Shown here: one piece after another, positions 1 to 10,764 of the stretch
Layout: each line of letters opens with the position of its first letter
How positions within the stretch are numbered: the stretch's first letter is position 1
Source of the DNA: Methanococcoides orientis
GTDB lineage: Archaea; Halobacteriota; Methanosarcinia; Methanosarcinales; Methanosarcinaceae
Direction of reading: 5' to 3'
DNA: 64,000 nucleotides
Assembly: GCF_021184045.1 (NCBI RefSeq)
Contig: NZ_CP073710.1
Span: forward strand, 1,622,685-1,686,684
Program-made: the position numbers and the translations under genes
Notes under the pieces: model-generated
What the model was told of the DNA's origin: nothing
Database searches by the model: none
What the model saw: the letters and a program-made list of their open reading frames with translations, nothing else

Positions 1-115
1 CCCAGCTGGAGCATTAGAGCTCATCGAAACATGGATAGAAGTAGACAATAAATGTACAAGCTGTGGTATCTGCCAGAAGATATGCCCGCTTGGAGCCATC
101 GAGGTGGACAGATGA
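1..115 (+). CDS. ferredoxin-like 4Fe-4S protein, C-terminal fragment
   Basis: The frame is open from the left edge to a TGA at 113-115. The visible 37 residues contain the 4Fe-4S ligand motif [12 protein letters not shown] followed by GAIEVDR and the stop. The N-terminus lies outside the window. The stop overlaps the ATG of the next gene (ATGA), so the two are translationally coupled. From the literature, the Methanosarcina acetivorans geranylgeranyl reductase works with a ferredoxin encoded beside it, so this protein is probably the electron donor for the next gene product. That pairing is inferred from position. Confidence 0.8.
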   Translation, partial: PAGALELIETWIEVDNKCTSCGICQKICPLGAIEVDR

Positions 116-1332
116 AAAAGGAGTATGACCTGATTGTGGTCGGCGCAGGTCCCGGAGGATCCATTGCTGCCAAAACCGCTGCAAAGGAAGGACTTGACGT
201 ACTTTTAATAGAGAAGAGACAGGAGATCGGAGATCCGATCAGATGTGCTGAAGGTGTGGGCAAATACAATCTGAAGCAACATATCGAACCCGACCCCAGA
301 TGGATATGTGCTGATCTGAAAGGTTCACGCATCTTTTCACCAGATGGAACTGAGATCGAAATGGCAGAGGAGATCGCCGGCGGAGAGGTTGGATATGTAC
401 TTGAAAGAAAGATATTCGACCGGGCACTTGCTAATGAAAGTGCTATTGCCGGAGCAGAAGTGATGGTCAAGACCAGAGCTACTGACCTCATAATTGAGAA
501 TGATACAGTCTGTGGTATCAAGCTCATGCACATGGGTGAAGAATATGAAGTTCGCTCAAAGATAGTCATCGGTGCAGATGGAATGGAATCAAAGATAGGG
601 CGCTGGGCAGGTATCGACACATCAGTAAAGCCTGCAGACATGGAAACATGTGCGCAATACCTGGTGTCCAATGCAAATATTGACCAGGAATTCTGTTATT
701 TCTACCTTGGAAATGAGATCGCACCTGCAGGATATATCTGGTTGTTCCCAAAAGGTGGCAACAAAGCCAATGTTGGAATTGGAATACTTGGCAGTAAATC
801 CAGAAAAAAAATGCCCATTGATCTTTTGAATGAGTTCATGGAAAAGAACATGCCTGACGCAAAGATCATCGAAATGGTCGTCGGAGGAGTACCAGTATCA
901 GGTTCCATTGACAGGACCATTGCCAATGGCCTTATGCTCGTCGGTGATGCTGCCAGGCAGTCCGACCCTATCACCGGCGGAGGAATCATTAACGCCATGG
1001 ATGCAGGAAAGATAGCCGGAGAGATTGCTGTAAAAGCAATAAGGAAAGGAGATTGTTCCACAGCGACATTGCAGGAATATGAAGACCTCTGGAGAGAGAC
1101 AATTGGCAAAGAGATCGATAATAGTCTGCTAGTCAAGGAGACATTTGTCAATTTCACAGACGAGGATCTGAACTCACTTGCTAACTCACTCAAGAACGTT
1201 AACTTCACAAGCATGAGCCTTCTGGACCTCTTACTTGCTCTTTTCAAGGCAAATAAGAAACTTCTCTGGAACCTCAGAGGACTCTTTAAGGACATTGTTA
1301 AGAACGATATTGACTTTAAATACAGGACCTAA
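112..1332 (+). CDS. geranylgeranyl reductase family flavoprotein (archaeal lipid saturation)
   Basis: A 406-residue FAD-dependent reductase that should hydrogenate the geranylgeranyl chains of archaeal membrane lipids (digeranylgeranylglycerophospholipid reductase family). The N-terminus after the chosen ATG shows the dinucleotide-binding motif VVGAGPGGS at about residues 9-17. The family block RCAEGVG lies near residue 43, and a second FAD contact [14 protein letters not shown] near residue 280. An in-frame ATG exists 60 bases upstream, but it lies inside the ferredoxin gene; the ATG at 112 overlaps the ferredoxin stop and opens directly on the FAD motif. The length is normal for the family. 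Confidence is high for the family and moderate for the exact lipid substrate. Confidence 0.88.
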   Translation: MKKEYDLIVVGAGPGGSIAAKTAAKEGLDVLLIEKRQEIGDPIRCAEGVGKYNLKQHIEPDPRWICADLKGSRIFSPDGTEIEMAEEIAGGEVGYVLERKIFDRALANESAIAGAEVMVKTRATDLIIENDTVCGIKLMHMGEEYEVRSKIVIGADGMESKIGRWAGIDTSVKPADMETCAQYLVSNANIDQEFCYFYLGNEIAPAGYIWLFPKGGNKANVGIGILGSKSRKKMPIDLLNEFMEKNMPDAKIIEMVVGGVPVSGSIDRTIANGLMLVGDAARQSDPITGGGIINAMDAGKIAGEIAVKAIRKGDCSTATLQEYEDLWRETIGKEIDNSLLVKETFVNFTDEDLNSLANSLKNVNFTSMSLLDLLLALFKANKKLLWNLRGLFKDIVKNDIDFKYRT

Positions 1333-1383
1333 TCCGATATTTTGTTGTTCCGTCCAAAAATGGATGGAGCAAGCTTCGTTTTA

Positions 1384-1408
1384 TTTTGTTTTGTTTTGTT
1401 TTGTTTTG
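1384..1408 (+). repeat. five tandem TTTTG units between convergent genes
   Basis: Five perfect TTTTG units fill part of the 81-base gap between the stop of the lipid reductase gene and the stop of trkH, which runs the other way. T-rich tracts at this position commonly act as archaeal terminators, so the repeat probably ends plus-strand transcription. A pentanucleotide repeat can also vary in length between strains, but there is no gene start beside it for such change to affect. Confidence 0.5.
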
Positions 1409-1413
1409 TATAT

Positions 1414-2853
1414 TCACCTTCTCCAGAACTCCGGAGTAAGCATTACTATAACAGTGAACACTTCAAGCCTGCCTATCCACATATTAGCGATGAGCACAAG
1501 CTTTCCAATTGCAGGAACAGTACTGAAATTTGCCATTGGGCCGACCACATTGAAACCGGGCCCTATATTACCAAGAGTTGCTATGGATGCTGTGACAGAA
1601 CTGGTAAGGTCCATTCCAAATATGGAAAGGATAGCCGAACTTATCAGAAAGATAAGGAAATAGATCACAACAAAAGAGATGATCGCATGCATGATATCCC
1701 CGGGCACACTTTTCCCATTAAATTTGATAGGTCTCACAGCTTTAGGGTGGACCACTTTGAAAAGTTCACTTCGTGCATATTTTAACAAAAGAAGAAGACG
1801 TACGACCTTTATGCCACCTGCAGTAGAACCAGCACATCCACCAATGAACATCATCGCCAATAAGACGACCTTCCCTGAATCCGTCCACAGGTTGAAGTCA
1901 GTGGTCGCATACCCTGTTGTCGTCAGTATCGAGACAACCTGGAAAACAGCATACCTGAAAGAGGTAGGAATAGAATCAGGCGTGTCCCTCCAGAGGAGCA
2001 ATGTCAGAAGGGCAGTCGCAAGTCCTACGATCACAAAATAGAACTTGAACTCGTTATCCTTTAGAAGACTTTTTTTATCAGAATATAAGGTCTTGTAATG
2101 CAGAGCAAAATTTGCACCTGCAATGAACATAAAGAGCGTAATGATACCCTCTATCAGAGGACTGTTAAAAGCTGCAACACTATCTGCATAAGGTGAAAAG
2201 CCCCCACATGCCATGGTAGTAAAAGTATGTGTACAGGCATCATAGAAAGACATTCCTGCAATGAGCAGAAGAAGAAGCTCTAATATGGAAATAGATACGT
2301 AGACTGCCCAGAGTATCTTTGCAGTTTCCCTTATCCTTGGCTTGAGCTGGTCCTCTTTGGGGCCCGGAGCCTCAGCACGGAACATCTGACGACCTGCAAC
2401 TCCAAGCTTTGGGAGAATGGCAATGAACAACATTATAATTCCCATGCCACCGATCCATTGAGTCATACTTCGCCAGAACAGGAGACTTCTTGAATGGGTC
2501 TCAATATCTATGAAGACCGTTGCCCCGGTCGTTGTAAACCCTGACATTGACTCGAACAGGGCATTAAGTGGAGTAACTCCATCGAACATGTAAGGGATAG
2601 AACCAAAGAGTGCTGCTGCAAACCATCCAAAAGCAACTATAGCAAAACCTTCACGAGTCTCCCAGTCCCCTTCATCTGCTGAGGAATACTGGAATGAAAG
2701 CATAGCCCCGACAATCGTGGTCAATGAAAAAGCGACTGCGAAAGGGTATGGGGATTCACCATAATAAAGAGCAACTCCAAGCGGGATCAGCATCATTGGA
2801 CCAAGAAGACGTAGAAGTAATCCCAGTACACTAAGTATAATCCTGAAGTTCAT
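1414..2853 (-). CDS. trkH: TrkH family potassium uptake membrane subunit
   Basis: A roughly 479-residue multi-pass membrane protein, the ion-conducting subunit of a Trk/Ktr K+ uptake system. Pore-loop signatures include SGFTTTGATVF near residue 105, TMACGGFS near residue 215 and TLGNIGPGFN near residue 430. About ten or more hydrophobic segments span the whole length. I chose ATG at 2853 because it follows a GTGATT Shine-Dalgarno-like element; a TTG codon sits one triplet upstream. The gene follows trkA by 19 bases on the same strand, so the two form an operon for the channel and its regulatory subunit. Confidence 0.9.
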   Translation of the reverse strand: MNFRIILSVLGLLLRLLGPMMLIPLGVALYYGESPYPFAVAFSLTTIVGAMLSFQYSSADEGDWETREGFAIVAFGWFAAALFGSIPYMFDGVTPLNALFESMSGFTTTGATVFIDIETHSRSLLFWRSMTQWIGGMGIIMLFIAILPKLGVAGRQMFRAEAPGPKEDQLKPRIRETAKILWAVYVSISILELLLLLIAGMSFYDACTHTFTTMACGGFSPYADSVAAFNSPLIEGIITLFMFIAGANFALHYKTLYSDKKSLLKDNEFKFYFVIVGLATALLTLLLWRDTPDSIPTSFRYAVFQVVSILTTTGYATTDFNLWTDSGKVVLLAMMFIGGCAGSTAGGIKVVRLLLLLKYARSELFKVVHPKAVRPIKFNGKSVPGDIMHAIISFVVIYFLIFLISSAILSIFGMDLTSSVTASIATLGNIGPGFNVVGPMANFSTVPAIGKLVLIANMWIGRLEVFTVIVMLTPEFWRR

Positions 2854-2872
2854 CAAATCACGTCTTTTTGAG

Positions 2873-4207
2873 TTACTTGAACAATCTTTCGACGGCCTGA
2901 TGTGCAGAAGGTAAGGAGAAAATTAATACACGATCGCCTTCTTTTATAATGTAGTTCCCACGGGGTACGAAGGTGTCGCCTTTATGGACCACCATGCTGA
3001 CAAGTGCACCTTCAGGGAACTTGACGTTCTTCAACGGTTTACCCACTATCTTTGAATTGCCAGAAGCAGTATATTCAATGATCTCTGCCTTTTCACCCTC
3101 TATCATGGTCAGGGCTTCAATGCCTGTCCCCATGGTCAGTTTCAGTACTTCATTGATCGTAGCTTCCCTTGGACTTACTGCACGATCCACACCCACAAGT
3201 TCGAACAGCGGAACATAATCAAGATGATCAGCTCGTACAACAACCTTTTTGGCACCAAGTTGTTTGGACAAAAGAGCACATAAAAGATTCTTTTCATCAC
3301 TGTCCGTCACAGAGATGACAACATCCATATCCTGAACACCTTCTTCTTTGAGAAGGTTGATGTCAGTCCCGTTTCCTTTCAGAACAAGTACTTTTGGAAG
3401 AGCCTCAGCAATGAACTCGCACCGTTCCCGGTTCTTTTCGATTATCTTTATAGTGGCATGGCTTTTTTCAATAAGCTTTGCAAGATAGAAACCAACAGTA
3501 CCTCCACCAATGATCATTACCCTGCTAACGTTTTCCTCGTGACCTGCAAAGAGGCTTCCAACATTTGCCATGGCATCAGATTTTCCAATGACAACAACAT
3601 GATCAGCACCATGTATCACATCATCCCCATGGGGAATGATAATGTCCGACTGCCTGTAAATAGCACTAACTATACAGCAATCAGAGAGATCCAGGTCCTT
3701 CATATTCTTGTCAACAAGGTCGCTCTCCGGAGATACAACGAATTCCATCATCTTTATCTTGCCATCTGCAAAGATCTCAGCATCAATCGCTGAGGGTATG
3801 GAAAGGATCTCGGCAACCTCAGAAGCAAGGGATAGTTCCGGACAGATCATGACATCAATGCCTATCTGTGTGCGAGTTGCAACCGGCCTGTCAATATAAT
3901 CAGGATTTGTGACCCTGGACATTGTTTTGAATGGTCTGTAAGAAGGAGCCAGAAGCTTGGCTGCTGTACATGCAACAATGTTCACTTCATCTGAACCGGT
4001 CACAGCAACAAGAAGATCAGCATCATTGATCACCTGGCCTAATATGGATATATTAGCACCATTACCATGAATGACCTGTACATCGAGCTCATCTGCCCTT
4101 GCACATGCATCTTCATTATTATCAATGACAATAACATCATTGTTGAGATAAAGGGATTTTGCGATATGATACCCTACCTCACCGGCTCCGACGATTATGA
4201 TTTTCAT
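2873..4207 (-). CDS. trkA: Trk potassium uptake system NAD-binding subunit TrkA
   Basis: A cytoplasmic regulatory protein of 444 residues with two RCK halves. Each half starts with a Rossmann motif: GAGEVG at residues 6-11 and GGGTVG near residue 235. Each ends in a TrkA-C type domain, the last with the family-like GDRVLIFS stretch. It should bind NAD(H) and gate TrkH, encoded directly downstream. A GTG codon three triplets upstream is also in frame, but it forms part of the GTGATC Shine-Dalgarno sequence, so ATG at 4207 is the better start. Confidence 0.9.
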   Translation of the reverse strand: MKIIIVGAGEVGYHIAKSLYLNNDVIVIDNNEDACARADELDVQVIHGNGANISILGQVINDADLLVAVTGSDEVNIVACTAAKLLAPSYRPFKTMSRVTNPDYIDRPVATRTQIGIDVMICPELSLASEVAEILSIPSAIDAEIFADGKIKMMEFVVSPESDLVDKNMKDLDLSDCCIVSAIYRQSDIIIPHGDDVIHGADHVVVIGKSDAMANVGSLFAGHEENVSRVMIIGGGTVGFYLAKLIEKSHATIKIIEKNRERCEFIAEALPKVLVLKGNGTDINLLKEEGVQDMDVVISVTDSDEKNLLCALLSKQLGAKKVVVRADHLDYVPLFELVGVDRAVSPREATINEVLKLTMGTGIEALTMIEGEKAEIIEYTASGNSKIVGKPLKNVKFPEGALVSMVVHKGDTFVPRGNYIIKEGDRVLIFSLPSAHQAVERLFK

Positions 4208-4334
4208 AACGATCACACAAACCTATGAAAATAAATTGGAAGTATAAGATATGGTTAATAACAGGTATCTGTGTTAAAGGTTACTCCACAGAAATGGAGA
4301 CGTACAAAAAAATAAGAAATTTCCCGCCCTGTTA

Positions 4335-5534
4335 TCAGGAGTCAACAGAACCGGAAACAGTATTAGAAATAGCAGTTTCAAAAGCATCTTTAACCTTGTC
4401 AAAGAAGCCTTTACCACCTTTTGATCCTTTGGATCGAGTACCACTGAGCTTATCAAGCTCTTCCAGCAGACCCTTCTGTTTTTCCGTGAGATCCGTAGGA
4501 GTCTCAACAACAACCTTCACAAGCTGGTCACCCTGACCGTGGCCATGAAGATGTGGCATACCCTTGCCTTTCAGACGCAGTATTGAATGTGTCTGAGTTC
4601 CTGCTTTGATCTTCATTTTGACCTTGCCATGAAGTGTCGGGACCATTACTTCAGAGCCAAGAGCTGCCTGAGAGAACGTGACCGGGACCTCATAGACAAT
4701 ATCATCGCCTATGCGATCGAACTTCTCATGAGGCTTAATGTGGATCACAACATAGAGGTCACCTGATGGTGCACCCGGACTTCCTGCTTCACCCTCGCCG
4801 CTGACCTTCAGACGCAGACCGGTATCAGAACCTTTTGGAACCCTTACTTCGATCTTGCGTACTTTCTTCTGCTTGCCCGAACCTTTACAGACAGGACACG
4901 GAGATTCGATGATCTGACCCCTACCGTGACAATTGTCACATGTAGTAGTGGTCATGAAGTTACCAAGAGGCGTCCTTCGTGAATGGGTCATCTGACCGCT
5001 GCCACGACATTTCGGGCAGGTGGTCGGACTTGTACCCTCCTTTGCACCTGTGCCTCCACAGGTTTCACAGTTCTCTGCCCTTGGAACATTGATCTTCACC
5101 TGTTCACCGAAAGCAGCCTGCTCCAGAGTTACAGCCAGATCATACCTCAGATCAGAACCCCTTGTAGGACCCTGCCTGCGATGACCTCCGCCGCCAAAAC
5201 CTCCGAAACCACCAAAGCCGCCTCCGAAGATACTGCCAAAGATATCACCAAGGTCTTCGAAACCGCCAAAATCAGCATTCCTGAAAATATCTTCTGTGCT
5301 ATATCGACCGTCTATACCTGCATGGCCAAACCGATCATACTGTGATCTTTTCTCATCATCGGACAGCACAGCATAAGCTTCGGATATTTCCTTGAACTTC
5401 TCTTCAGCACCATCATCCTTATTCTTATCAGGATGGAATTTCATCGCAAGTTTGCGATATGCTTTCTTGATCTCGGTCTCAGAGGCATCCTTGGCTACAC
5501 CAAGTATTTCGTAATAATCACGTGTGGTCGACAT
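4335..5534 (-). CDS. dnaJ: molecular chaperone DnaJ
   Basis: A full-length 399-residue type I J-protein, co-chaperone of DnaK. It has an N-terminal J domain with HPD near residue 34, then a Gly/Phe-rich linker (residues 75-120). A zinc-binding region follows with four CxxCxGxG repeats: [24 protein letters not shown] and CPVCKGSG. C-terminal substrate-binding domains complete it. The start is preceded by AAGGAG. The gene is last in the grpE-dnaK-dnaJ series, with only 66 bases after dnaK. Archaeal DnaK systems are generally viewed as acquired from bacteria. Confidence 0.95.
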   Translation of the reverse strand: MSTTRDYYEILGVAKDASETEIKKAYRKLAMKFHPDKNKDDGAEEKFKEISEAYAVLSDDEKRSQYDRFGHAGIDGRYSTEDIFRNADFGGFEDLGDIFGSIFGGGFGGFGGFGGGGHRRQGPTRGSDLRYDLAVTLEQAAFGEQVKINVPRAENCETCGGTGAKEGTSPTTCPKCRGSGQMTHSRRTPLGNFMTTTTCDNCHGRGQIIESPCPVCKGSGKQKKVRKIEVRVPKGSDTGLRLKVSGEGEAGSPGAPSGDLYVVIHIKPHEKFDRIGDDIVYEVPVTFSQAALGSEVMVPTLHGKVKMKIKAGTQTHSILRLKGKGMPHLHGHGQGDQLVKVVVETPTDLTEKQKGLLEELDKLSGTRSKGSKGGKGFFDKVKDAFETAISNTVSGSVDS

Positions 5535-5600
5535 TAAATCTCCTTCATGGATAAATTAAAGTGCAGATGGAAAGCATCTGCACCTATACCTTCAAGATAT

Positions 5601-7460
5601 TTATTTGTCTTCGTCGACAACCTCATAGTCCGCATCGACAACAGTTTCATCGGATCCGGAGTCTGAAGTGGATGCACCTGCATCTTCGGAAGCTTCAGCA
5701 CCTGCAGCTGCTTCCTGCTGTGCCTTCTCGTACATTGCAGCGGAGACCTTATAAACAGCTTCCTGCAATGCTTCGGTCTTAGCTTTGATAGCTTCGAGAT
5801 CTTCGCCTTCCAGAGACTCTTTCAGATCTGCCATGGCCTTTTCGATGGTGGTCTTCTGCTCATCGGTTGCGACATCCCCTGCCTCTTTCAGGGTCTTCTC
5901 AGAAGCATTGATAAGGGATTCTGCATTGTTCCTGATATCAACCTCTTCCTTACGTGCCTTGTCCTCTTCTGCATGAGCTTCAGCATCCTTCACCATCTGG
6001 TCGATCTCCTCATCGGATAATCCACCAGGTTTCTGGATAGAGATAGACTGTTCCTTACCGGTACCAAGATCCTTTGCATTCACATGAAGGATACCATTGG
6101 AATCAATGTCAAAGGTAACTTCGATCTGTGGCATTCCCCTTGGTGCAGGTGGTATACCATCCAATACAAAGCGGCCAAGTGTCTTGTTAGCAGAAGCAAT
6201 TCCTCGCTCACCCTGCAGGATATGGATCTCCACAGATGGCTGGCTGTCTGCAGCAGTTGAGAATATCTGGCTCTTCTTTGTAGGAATAGTAGTGTTCCTC
6301 TCGATAAGCGGTGTTGCAACGCCTCCAAGGGTCTCAATACCAAGTGTCAGAGGTGTGACATCGAGCAGCAGAACATCATGGACCTCACCGCCAAGTACAC
6401 CTGCCTGAATAGCTGCACCAACTGCTACTGCCTCATCAGGATTGATGTTCTTATATGGGTCCTTACCGATGAAGTTCTTCACAAGATCATATACTGCAGG
6501 GATCCTGGTAGAACCGCCGATAAGAAGTACCCTGTCGATGTCCTTTGAAGTGACCTTTGCATCACTTAGAGCCTGTTTCATGGAAACAAGTGTCTTCTCT
6601 ACAAGATCTTCGGTCATCTTCTCGAACTGTGCCCTTGTAACATCAATATCAATGTGTTTTGGCTGACCGTTAGAATCTGCTGTAATGAAAGGCAGGTTCA
6701 CGTTAGTTGAAGTAACGCCTGAAAGCTCGATCTTCGCCTTCTCAGCAGCATCACTAAGACGCTGGAGTGCAGCCTTATCGTTTGAAAGGTCTATACCTTC
6801 TGCCTTTTTGAACTCCTCAACAAGGAATTCTGTGATCCTTTGATCAAAGTCATCGCCACCAAGGTGTGTATCTCCACTTGTGGAAAGTACTTCAAAGATA
6901 CCGTCGCCAAGCTCAAGAACGGATACATCAAAGGTACCGCCTCCGAGATCGTAGACAAGGATCTTGTGGTCGCCTTCCTCTTTGTCAAGACCGTATGCAA
7001 GGGATGCAGCGGTAGGCTCGTTGATGATCCTCATTACCTCAAGTCCGGCGATGGTACCGGCATCTTTGGTAGCCTGCCTCTGGGAATCATTGAAGTAAGC
7101 AGGTACGGTGATAACAGCCTGAGTGATGGACTCACCAAGATATGCTTCAGCATCATCCTTGAGCTTGCGAAGGATCATTGCAGAAACTTCCTGAGGTGTG
7201 TGATCCTTACCGTTCATATTTACTTTATAGTCACCCTCACCAATGTGACGCTTAATGGAGCTTACACTGTTATCAGGATTAGCGATCATCTGTCTTTTTG
7301 CGACCTGACCTACAAGTTTTTCTCCTTTTTTGGAAAAACCAACAACTGAAGGAGTTGTTCTTGCACCCTCTGCGTTAGGGACAACAGTAGGTTTTCCACC
7401 TTCGATAACAGCCATACAGGAATTAGTAGTTCCAAGATCAATACCTAATATCTTTCCCAT
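5601..7460 (-). CDS. dnaK: molecular chaperone DnaK (Hsp70)
   Basis: A 619-residue ATP-dependent Hsp70 chaperone. It begins with the nucleotide-binding motif [10 protein letters not shown]. It has the second phosphate loop [11 protein letters not shown] near residue 170 and the adenosine motif LIGGSTRIP near residue 315. The substrate-binding domain follows from about residue 360, and the tail is acidic ([11 protein letters not shown]). A GAGGT Shine-Dalgarno motif precedes the ATG. It lies between grpE and dnaJ, so the three subunits of the folding machine are likely made together. Confidence 0.96.
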   Translation of the reverse strand: MGKILGIDLGTTNSCMAVIEGGKPTVVPNAEGARTTPSVVGFSKKGEKLVGQVAKRQMIANPDNSVSSIKRHIGEGDYKVNMNGKDHTPQEVSAMILRKLKDDAEAYLGESITQAVITVPAYFNDSQRQATKDAGTIAGLEVMRIINEPTAASLAYGLDKEEGDHKILVYDLGGGTFDVSVLELGDGIFEVLSTSGDTHLGGDDFDQRITEFLVEEFKKAEGIDLSNDKAALQRLSDAAEKAKIELSGVTSTNVNLPFITADSNGQPKHIDIDVTRAQFEKMTEDLVEKTLVSMKQALSDAKVTSKDIDRVLLIGGSTRIPAVYDLVKNFIGKDPYKNINPDEAVAVGAAIQAGVLGGEVHDVLLLDVTPLTLGIETLGGVATPLIERNTTIPTKKSQIFSTAADSQPSVEIHILQGERGIASANKTLGRFVLDGIPPAPRGMPQIEVTFDIDSNGILHVNAKDLGTGKEQSISIQKPGGLSDEEIDQMVKDAEAHAEEDKARKEEVDIRNNAESLINASEKTLKEAGDVATDEQKTTIEKAMADLKESLEGEDLEAIKAKTEALQEAVYKVSAAMYEKAQQEAAAGAEASEDAGASTSDSGSDETVVDADYEVVDEDK

Positions 7461-7555
7461 GATAATACCTCACTTGTCTTTGATTATTAAATAGTTAATA
7501 GTAATTTGGTTCTCTTTATGATATTACTAAAGCGATAAACTCATAATATCAAATG

Positions 7556-8134
7556 TTAGTTCTCATCCGGATTATCTGCAATTGTTACCATTGCATGGCG
7601 TATGACCTTCGAGTTGAGCTCATAACCAGGCTTGCAGACATCAACAACATGACCTTCAGGGTGTTCCGAGGTCTGCACATGCATCATTGCCTCATGAAGG
7701 TGCGGATCGAATTCCTGACCTGTGCAATCGATCTTTTTCAGGCCTTCCTTCTCAAGGATAGAGATAAATTGCCTGAATACCATCTCAACGCCCTCAATAA
7801 CAGAGTTCACGTCGTCGGTCTTCTTTGCAGATTCAAGAGCACGCTCAAAGTTATCATACACTTCCAGCATTTCGACCATCATATTCTCCAGAGCGAACTT
7901 GCGGAACTCTTCCTTTTCACGCACACTTCGCTTTCTGAAGTTCTCGAACTCAGCCCTCTGACGGATCAATTGTTCTTTGAGTTCTATTATATCAGAATCC
8001 GTGGAGGGGATATCTTCATTTTGGTCATCGCCCCCATTACCGGCCAGTTTTTCCGACAGATCGTCGTTTTTGCAGCCAGTACATGAATCCTTCTCTTCTT
8101 TAACTTTAGATTTCTTTCCAAATTTACCTACCAT
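7556..8134 (-). CDS. grpE: nucleotide exchange factor GrpE
   Basis: A 192-residue protein that releases ADP from DnaK. The N-terminal third is charged and coiled-coil-like (ELKEQLIRQRAEFENFRKR near residue 55). The C-terminal beta domain has the signature GQEFDPHLHEAMMHVQTSEHPEG and ends in the typical PGYELNSKVIRHAMVTI block. The start ATG follows GTGATC. A CTGCKN stretch near residue 20 is unusual but lies in the variable N-terminal tail. It is the first gene of the chaperone series, with a TATA-like box about 65 bases upstream. Confidence 0.93.
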   Translation of the reverse strand: MVGKFGKKSKVKEEKDSCTGCKNDDLSEKLAGNGGDDQNEDIPSTDSDIIELKEQLIRQRAEFENFRKRSVREKEEFRKFALENMMVEMLEVYDNFERALESAKKTDDVNSVIEGVEMVFRQFISILEKEGLKKIDCTGQEFDPHLHEAMMHVQTSEHPEGHVVDVCKPGYELNSKVIRHAMVTIADNPDEN

Positions 8135-8197
8135 TGATCACGACTCCGCCATAATTTATCAGCGGTATAATTAACAGCAGATGATTGTTTGAAGTTC

Positions 8198-8205
8198 TAT
8201 AAATA
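8198..8205 (-). promoter_or_regulatory. TATA-like box of the grpE-dnaK-dnaJ operon
   Basis: On the minus strand the sequence TATTTATA lies about 65 bases before the grpE start. This fits an archaeal TATA box with transcription starting about 25 bases downstream and a leader of about 40 bases. It is the best candidate in the 152-base gap before grpE. No heat-shock operator could be recognised with confidence. Confidence 0.4.
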
Positions 8206-8286
8206 CGTTACGCATTTGTTTGCATGTTACACTAAAAAAAGAATAGACCAAAAACAAGCCCAACAAGCGCCTTTGGTCAAAATGGT

Positions 8287-8700
8287 TCAGGCATATTCTG
8301 CCTGCAGCTTATAAGATAGTAATTTTACAAGCAACATACTTGCGATCATACAGATGGCAAGTGCTGACACCAAACGATCCCATCCCAATACACTAAGACC
8401 GTCCTTGAGGACAAAATCAACGCCTCCAAAGAACGAAAAAATAGAGATGGTAGCTGCAAGCGACACGACACATCCACCTATCAGTGCACCTATCTGGTCG
8501 GCTCCCCTCTTCTCAAAAAATACTGAACCCACTATGAACACCACAGCAAATATCAGCAATATGACAGAAGAAGGCATTGGACTGATGCCGCTGGAAACAA
8601 TGTTCATAACTCCAAGAGCCATACCTATCATAAAAATGGACATGGTACTTGAAACAGCAAGCGCCTGTAAAAAAGGATTATCTGAAATTTCTGCATTCAT
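8287..8700 (-). CDS. hypothetical four-helix membrane protein
   Basis: A 137-residue protein of unknown function. After a short polar N-terminus (MNAEISDNPFLQ) it shows about four hydrophobic segments: residues 12-35, 45-62, 72-100 and 110-130. A KRGAD loop lies between the second and third. I chose ATG at 8700 because AAGGATG lies just before it and the 21 upstream residues look uncoded. It stands alone between grpE and the divergent methanofuran operon. I do not recognise the family. Confidence 0.6.
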   Translation of the reverse strand: MNAEISDNPFLQALAVSSTMSIFMIGMALGVMNIVSSGISPMPSSVILLIFAVVFIVGSVFFEKRGADQIGALIGGCVVSLAATISIFSFFGGVDFVLKDGLSVLGWDRLVSALAICMIASMLLVKLLSYKLQAEYA

Positions 8701-8837
8701 CCTTTGTATCCCTCGCGTTGTAATTTGTATTGCTGATATATATAGTAATTGTCGAGGAGACACAATGGATAGATAATATATTCAGGACAGCATGATCCAC
8801 AGTAAATAACAAATAATATGATAGAATCTCACCTTAC

Positions 8838-9761
8838 ATGAAAATACTTCTTTCGGAATATGCCGTCAGCACCGGCATGGGTGGAACCTACCTTTTGGAA
8901 GGTAAAGCAATGCTTCACACCCTTGCATCAAGTTTTTCACGCCTTGGACACGAGGTGATATACACATCATCAGGACCAACGATAGAATATGGAACTTCGA
9001 TTGCCTCCAGCGAAGATAATATCAATGAGATCCTGGAGGAACAGGCAAAGGATTGTGATGCAGCCCTTGTGATCGCACCTGAAGAGCTTCTAGCCGAGAT
9101 CACAGCTATAATTGATAATAATACACTGAACCTCGGCTGCCCCTTTGAATCAGTAGCCATTTGCTCAGATAAGCTGGAATGTACAAGAGAACTGGAAACG
9201 GCATCAATTCCCATTCCGGGAACTTATTCTTACGATCAGGAAATACCTAAGGACAAACGCTGGGTAGTAAAACCAAGATATGGTTGTGCATCAGAAGATA
9301 CATTTGTCTGCTACGATCCAAAACTGAAAGAAGGACAGGTCGCAACCGAGTATATCGAAGGGGAACACCTGAGTGTCAGCCTCATCTGTGGAAAGAACAC
9401 ACTCCCATTAACAGTGAACAAGCAGATGATAGATATCGATCCTGAGAAGGATGGATCTTCTGTTGATTACTGCGGCTGCATGACCCCATATAATACCGAC
9501 AGGATACAGGAACTTTACGAAACAGCCATCAAGGCAACACGTATCCTGAACTGCAATGGGTACACCGGAGTGGACATAATACTTGGAGACAGGCCATACA
9601 TAATAGATATTAATCCAAGACCTACAACATCACTTGTGGGCATTACTAAGATAATGGACAGGGAGATAGCAGAGCTTCTGATAGCTAATGCTCTTGGACA
9701 GACACTCCCGGAGATAAATATTACAGGAAATTACTCGTTCACCAAAGAGGAATTGATATGA
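8838..9761 (+). CDS. mfnD: tyramine--L-glutamate ligase MfnD (ATP-grasp)
   Basis: A 307-residue ATP-grasp ligase. It shows WVVKPRYGCASED near residue 138 (nucleotide-binding lysine), TEYIEGEHLSVS near residue 170 and the magnesium-binding end VDIILGDRPYIIDINPRPTTS near residues 250-270. In methanofuran biosynthesis MfnD joins glutamate to tyramine through a gamma bond. The specific call rests on context: its stop overlaps a gene of the MfnF family, and an MfnE-like kinase follows. On sequence alone only ATP-grasp would be certain. The ATG lies directly after an A/T-rich leader. Confidence 0.8.
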   Translation: MKILLSEYAVSTGMGGTYLLEGKAMLHTLASSFSRLGHEVIYTSSGPTIEYGTSIASSEDNINEILEEQAKDCDAALVIAPEELLAEITAIIDNNTLNLGCPFESVAICSDKLECTRELETASIPIPGTYSYDQEIPKDKRWVVKPRYGCASEDTFVCYDPKLKEGQVATEYIEGEHLSVSLICGKNTLPLTVNKQMIDIDPEKDGSSVDYCGCMTPYNTDRIQELYETAIKATRILNCNGYTGVDIILGDRPYIIDINPRPTTSLVGITKIMDREIAELLIANALGQTLPEINITGNYSFTKEELI

Positions 9762-10741
9762 GATATATTGGAATAGATATTGGCGGAGCTAATACAAAGG
9801 TTGCCTCCTCTGATGGAGAAATTAAAGAACTTCTCTACATCCCGTTATGGAAAGATACCACACTCCCATCAGCCCTGAAGGAACTCGGAAAAAGGCTCAA
9901 CCCCGATGGACTGGCTGTTGTTATGACAGGAGAACTTGCAGACTGTTTTGTTGACAAGGACGAGGGGATCAGCTTCATCATGAACGCTGTGAACAACGCT
10001 TTTGACTGCAAGATCGAATATGTGAACAACAGCGGACACTTCCAGGACAGCACCCAGAACGCAAGGGACCTTGCAGCTGCCAATTGGGCTGCATCTGCCC
10101 GCCTGATAGGAAAAGAGGTAGGAGATTGTATCTTTGTGGATGTAGGCAGCACCACCAGTGACATAATTCCTATAAAATGCGGTAAACATGTGGCAGGACA
10201 TACCGATTTTTCCAGGCTGCTTCGCAGTGAGCTGGTATATGCGGGAACCCTGCGTACGAACCTTGCAGCCCTGCTTAAGACCGTAGAACTAAAGGAAGGC
10301 ACATGCCGCGTCTCCTCCGAGCTTTTTGCAACCACTGCTGATGCATACATGCTTCTTGGAGATATCGACAAAGAACTGTTCACATGCGAGACCTCGGATG
10401 GTGCCGGCAGGGACAGAATTGATTGCATGAGAAGACTTGCTCGTGTAGTATGTGCTGACCTTGCAGAGATATCCGAGGAAGATCTGCTTATGATAGCAAA
10501 GGATGTGAAAGAAACACAAATATCCCTGCTTTGTGAAGCCATCTCAACAGTGGCCGAGAAGAACGGCCTTGACACTATTGTCTCAGCCGGACTGGGAGAA
10601 TTCATGATAGAAGAAGCTGCAAAGCGTCTTGGTCTTGATTGCTTCTCAACTTCCGACAAGTGGGGACCGGAAATATCCAAGGTATTCCCCGCTTACGCTG
10701 CTGCAAAGCTGCTTGAAGAAGAGGAAGAAGCAAATAAATAA
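9758..10741 (+). CDS. mfnF: methanofuran synthase component MfnF (HyuA/ASKHA-like family)
   Basis: A 327-residue protein starting with the ASKHA phosphate motif YIGIDIGGANTK, with a second phosphate loop VDVGSTTSDI near residue 127. These mark the archaeal hydantoinase/oxoprolinase-like family long annotated as 'H4MPT-linked C1 transfer pathway protein'. From published work on Methanocaldococcus, MfnF couples gamma-glutamyltyramine to the aminomethylfuran diphosphate. The start overlaps the mfnD stop by four bases (ATGA), so the two are coupled. It ends in an acidic tail (LLEEEEEANK). Confidence 0.85.
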   Translation: MRYIGIDIGGANTKVASSDGEIKELLYIPLWKDTTLPSALKELGKRLNPDGLAVVMTGELADCFVDKDEGISFIMNAVNNAFDCKIEYVNNSGHFQDSTQNARDLAAANWAASARLIGKEVGDCIFVDVGSTTSDIIPIKCGKHVAGHTDFSRLLRSELVYAGTLRTNLAALLKTVELKEGTCRVSSELFATTADAYMLLGDIDKELFTCETSDGAGRDRIDCMRRLARVVCADLAEISEEDLLMIAKDVKETQISLLCEAISTVAEKNGLDTIVSAGLGEFMIEEAAKRLGLDCFSTSDKWGPEISKVFPAYAAAKLLEEEEEANK

Positions 10742-10764
10742 GAACTAAGTCCCTTCGAGAAGAA

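Noticed and set aside
1384-1408. TTTTG repeats as a phase-variable switch
   Set aside because: They lie between two gene ends that face each other, away from any start, so a terminator role is more likely.
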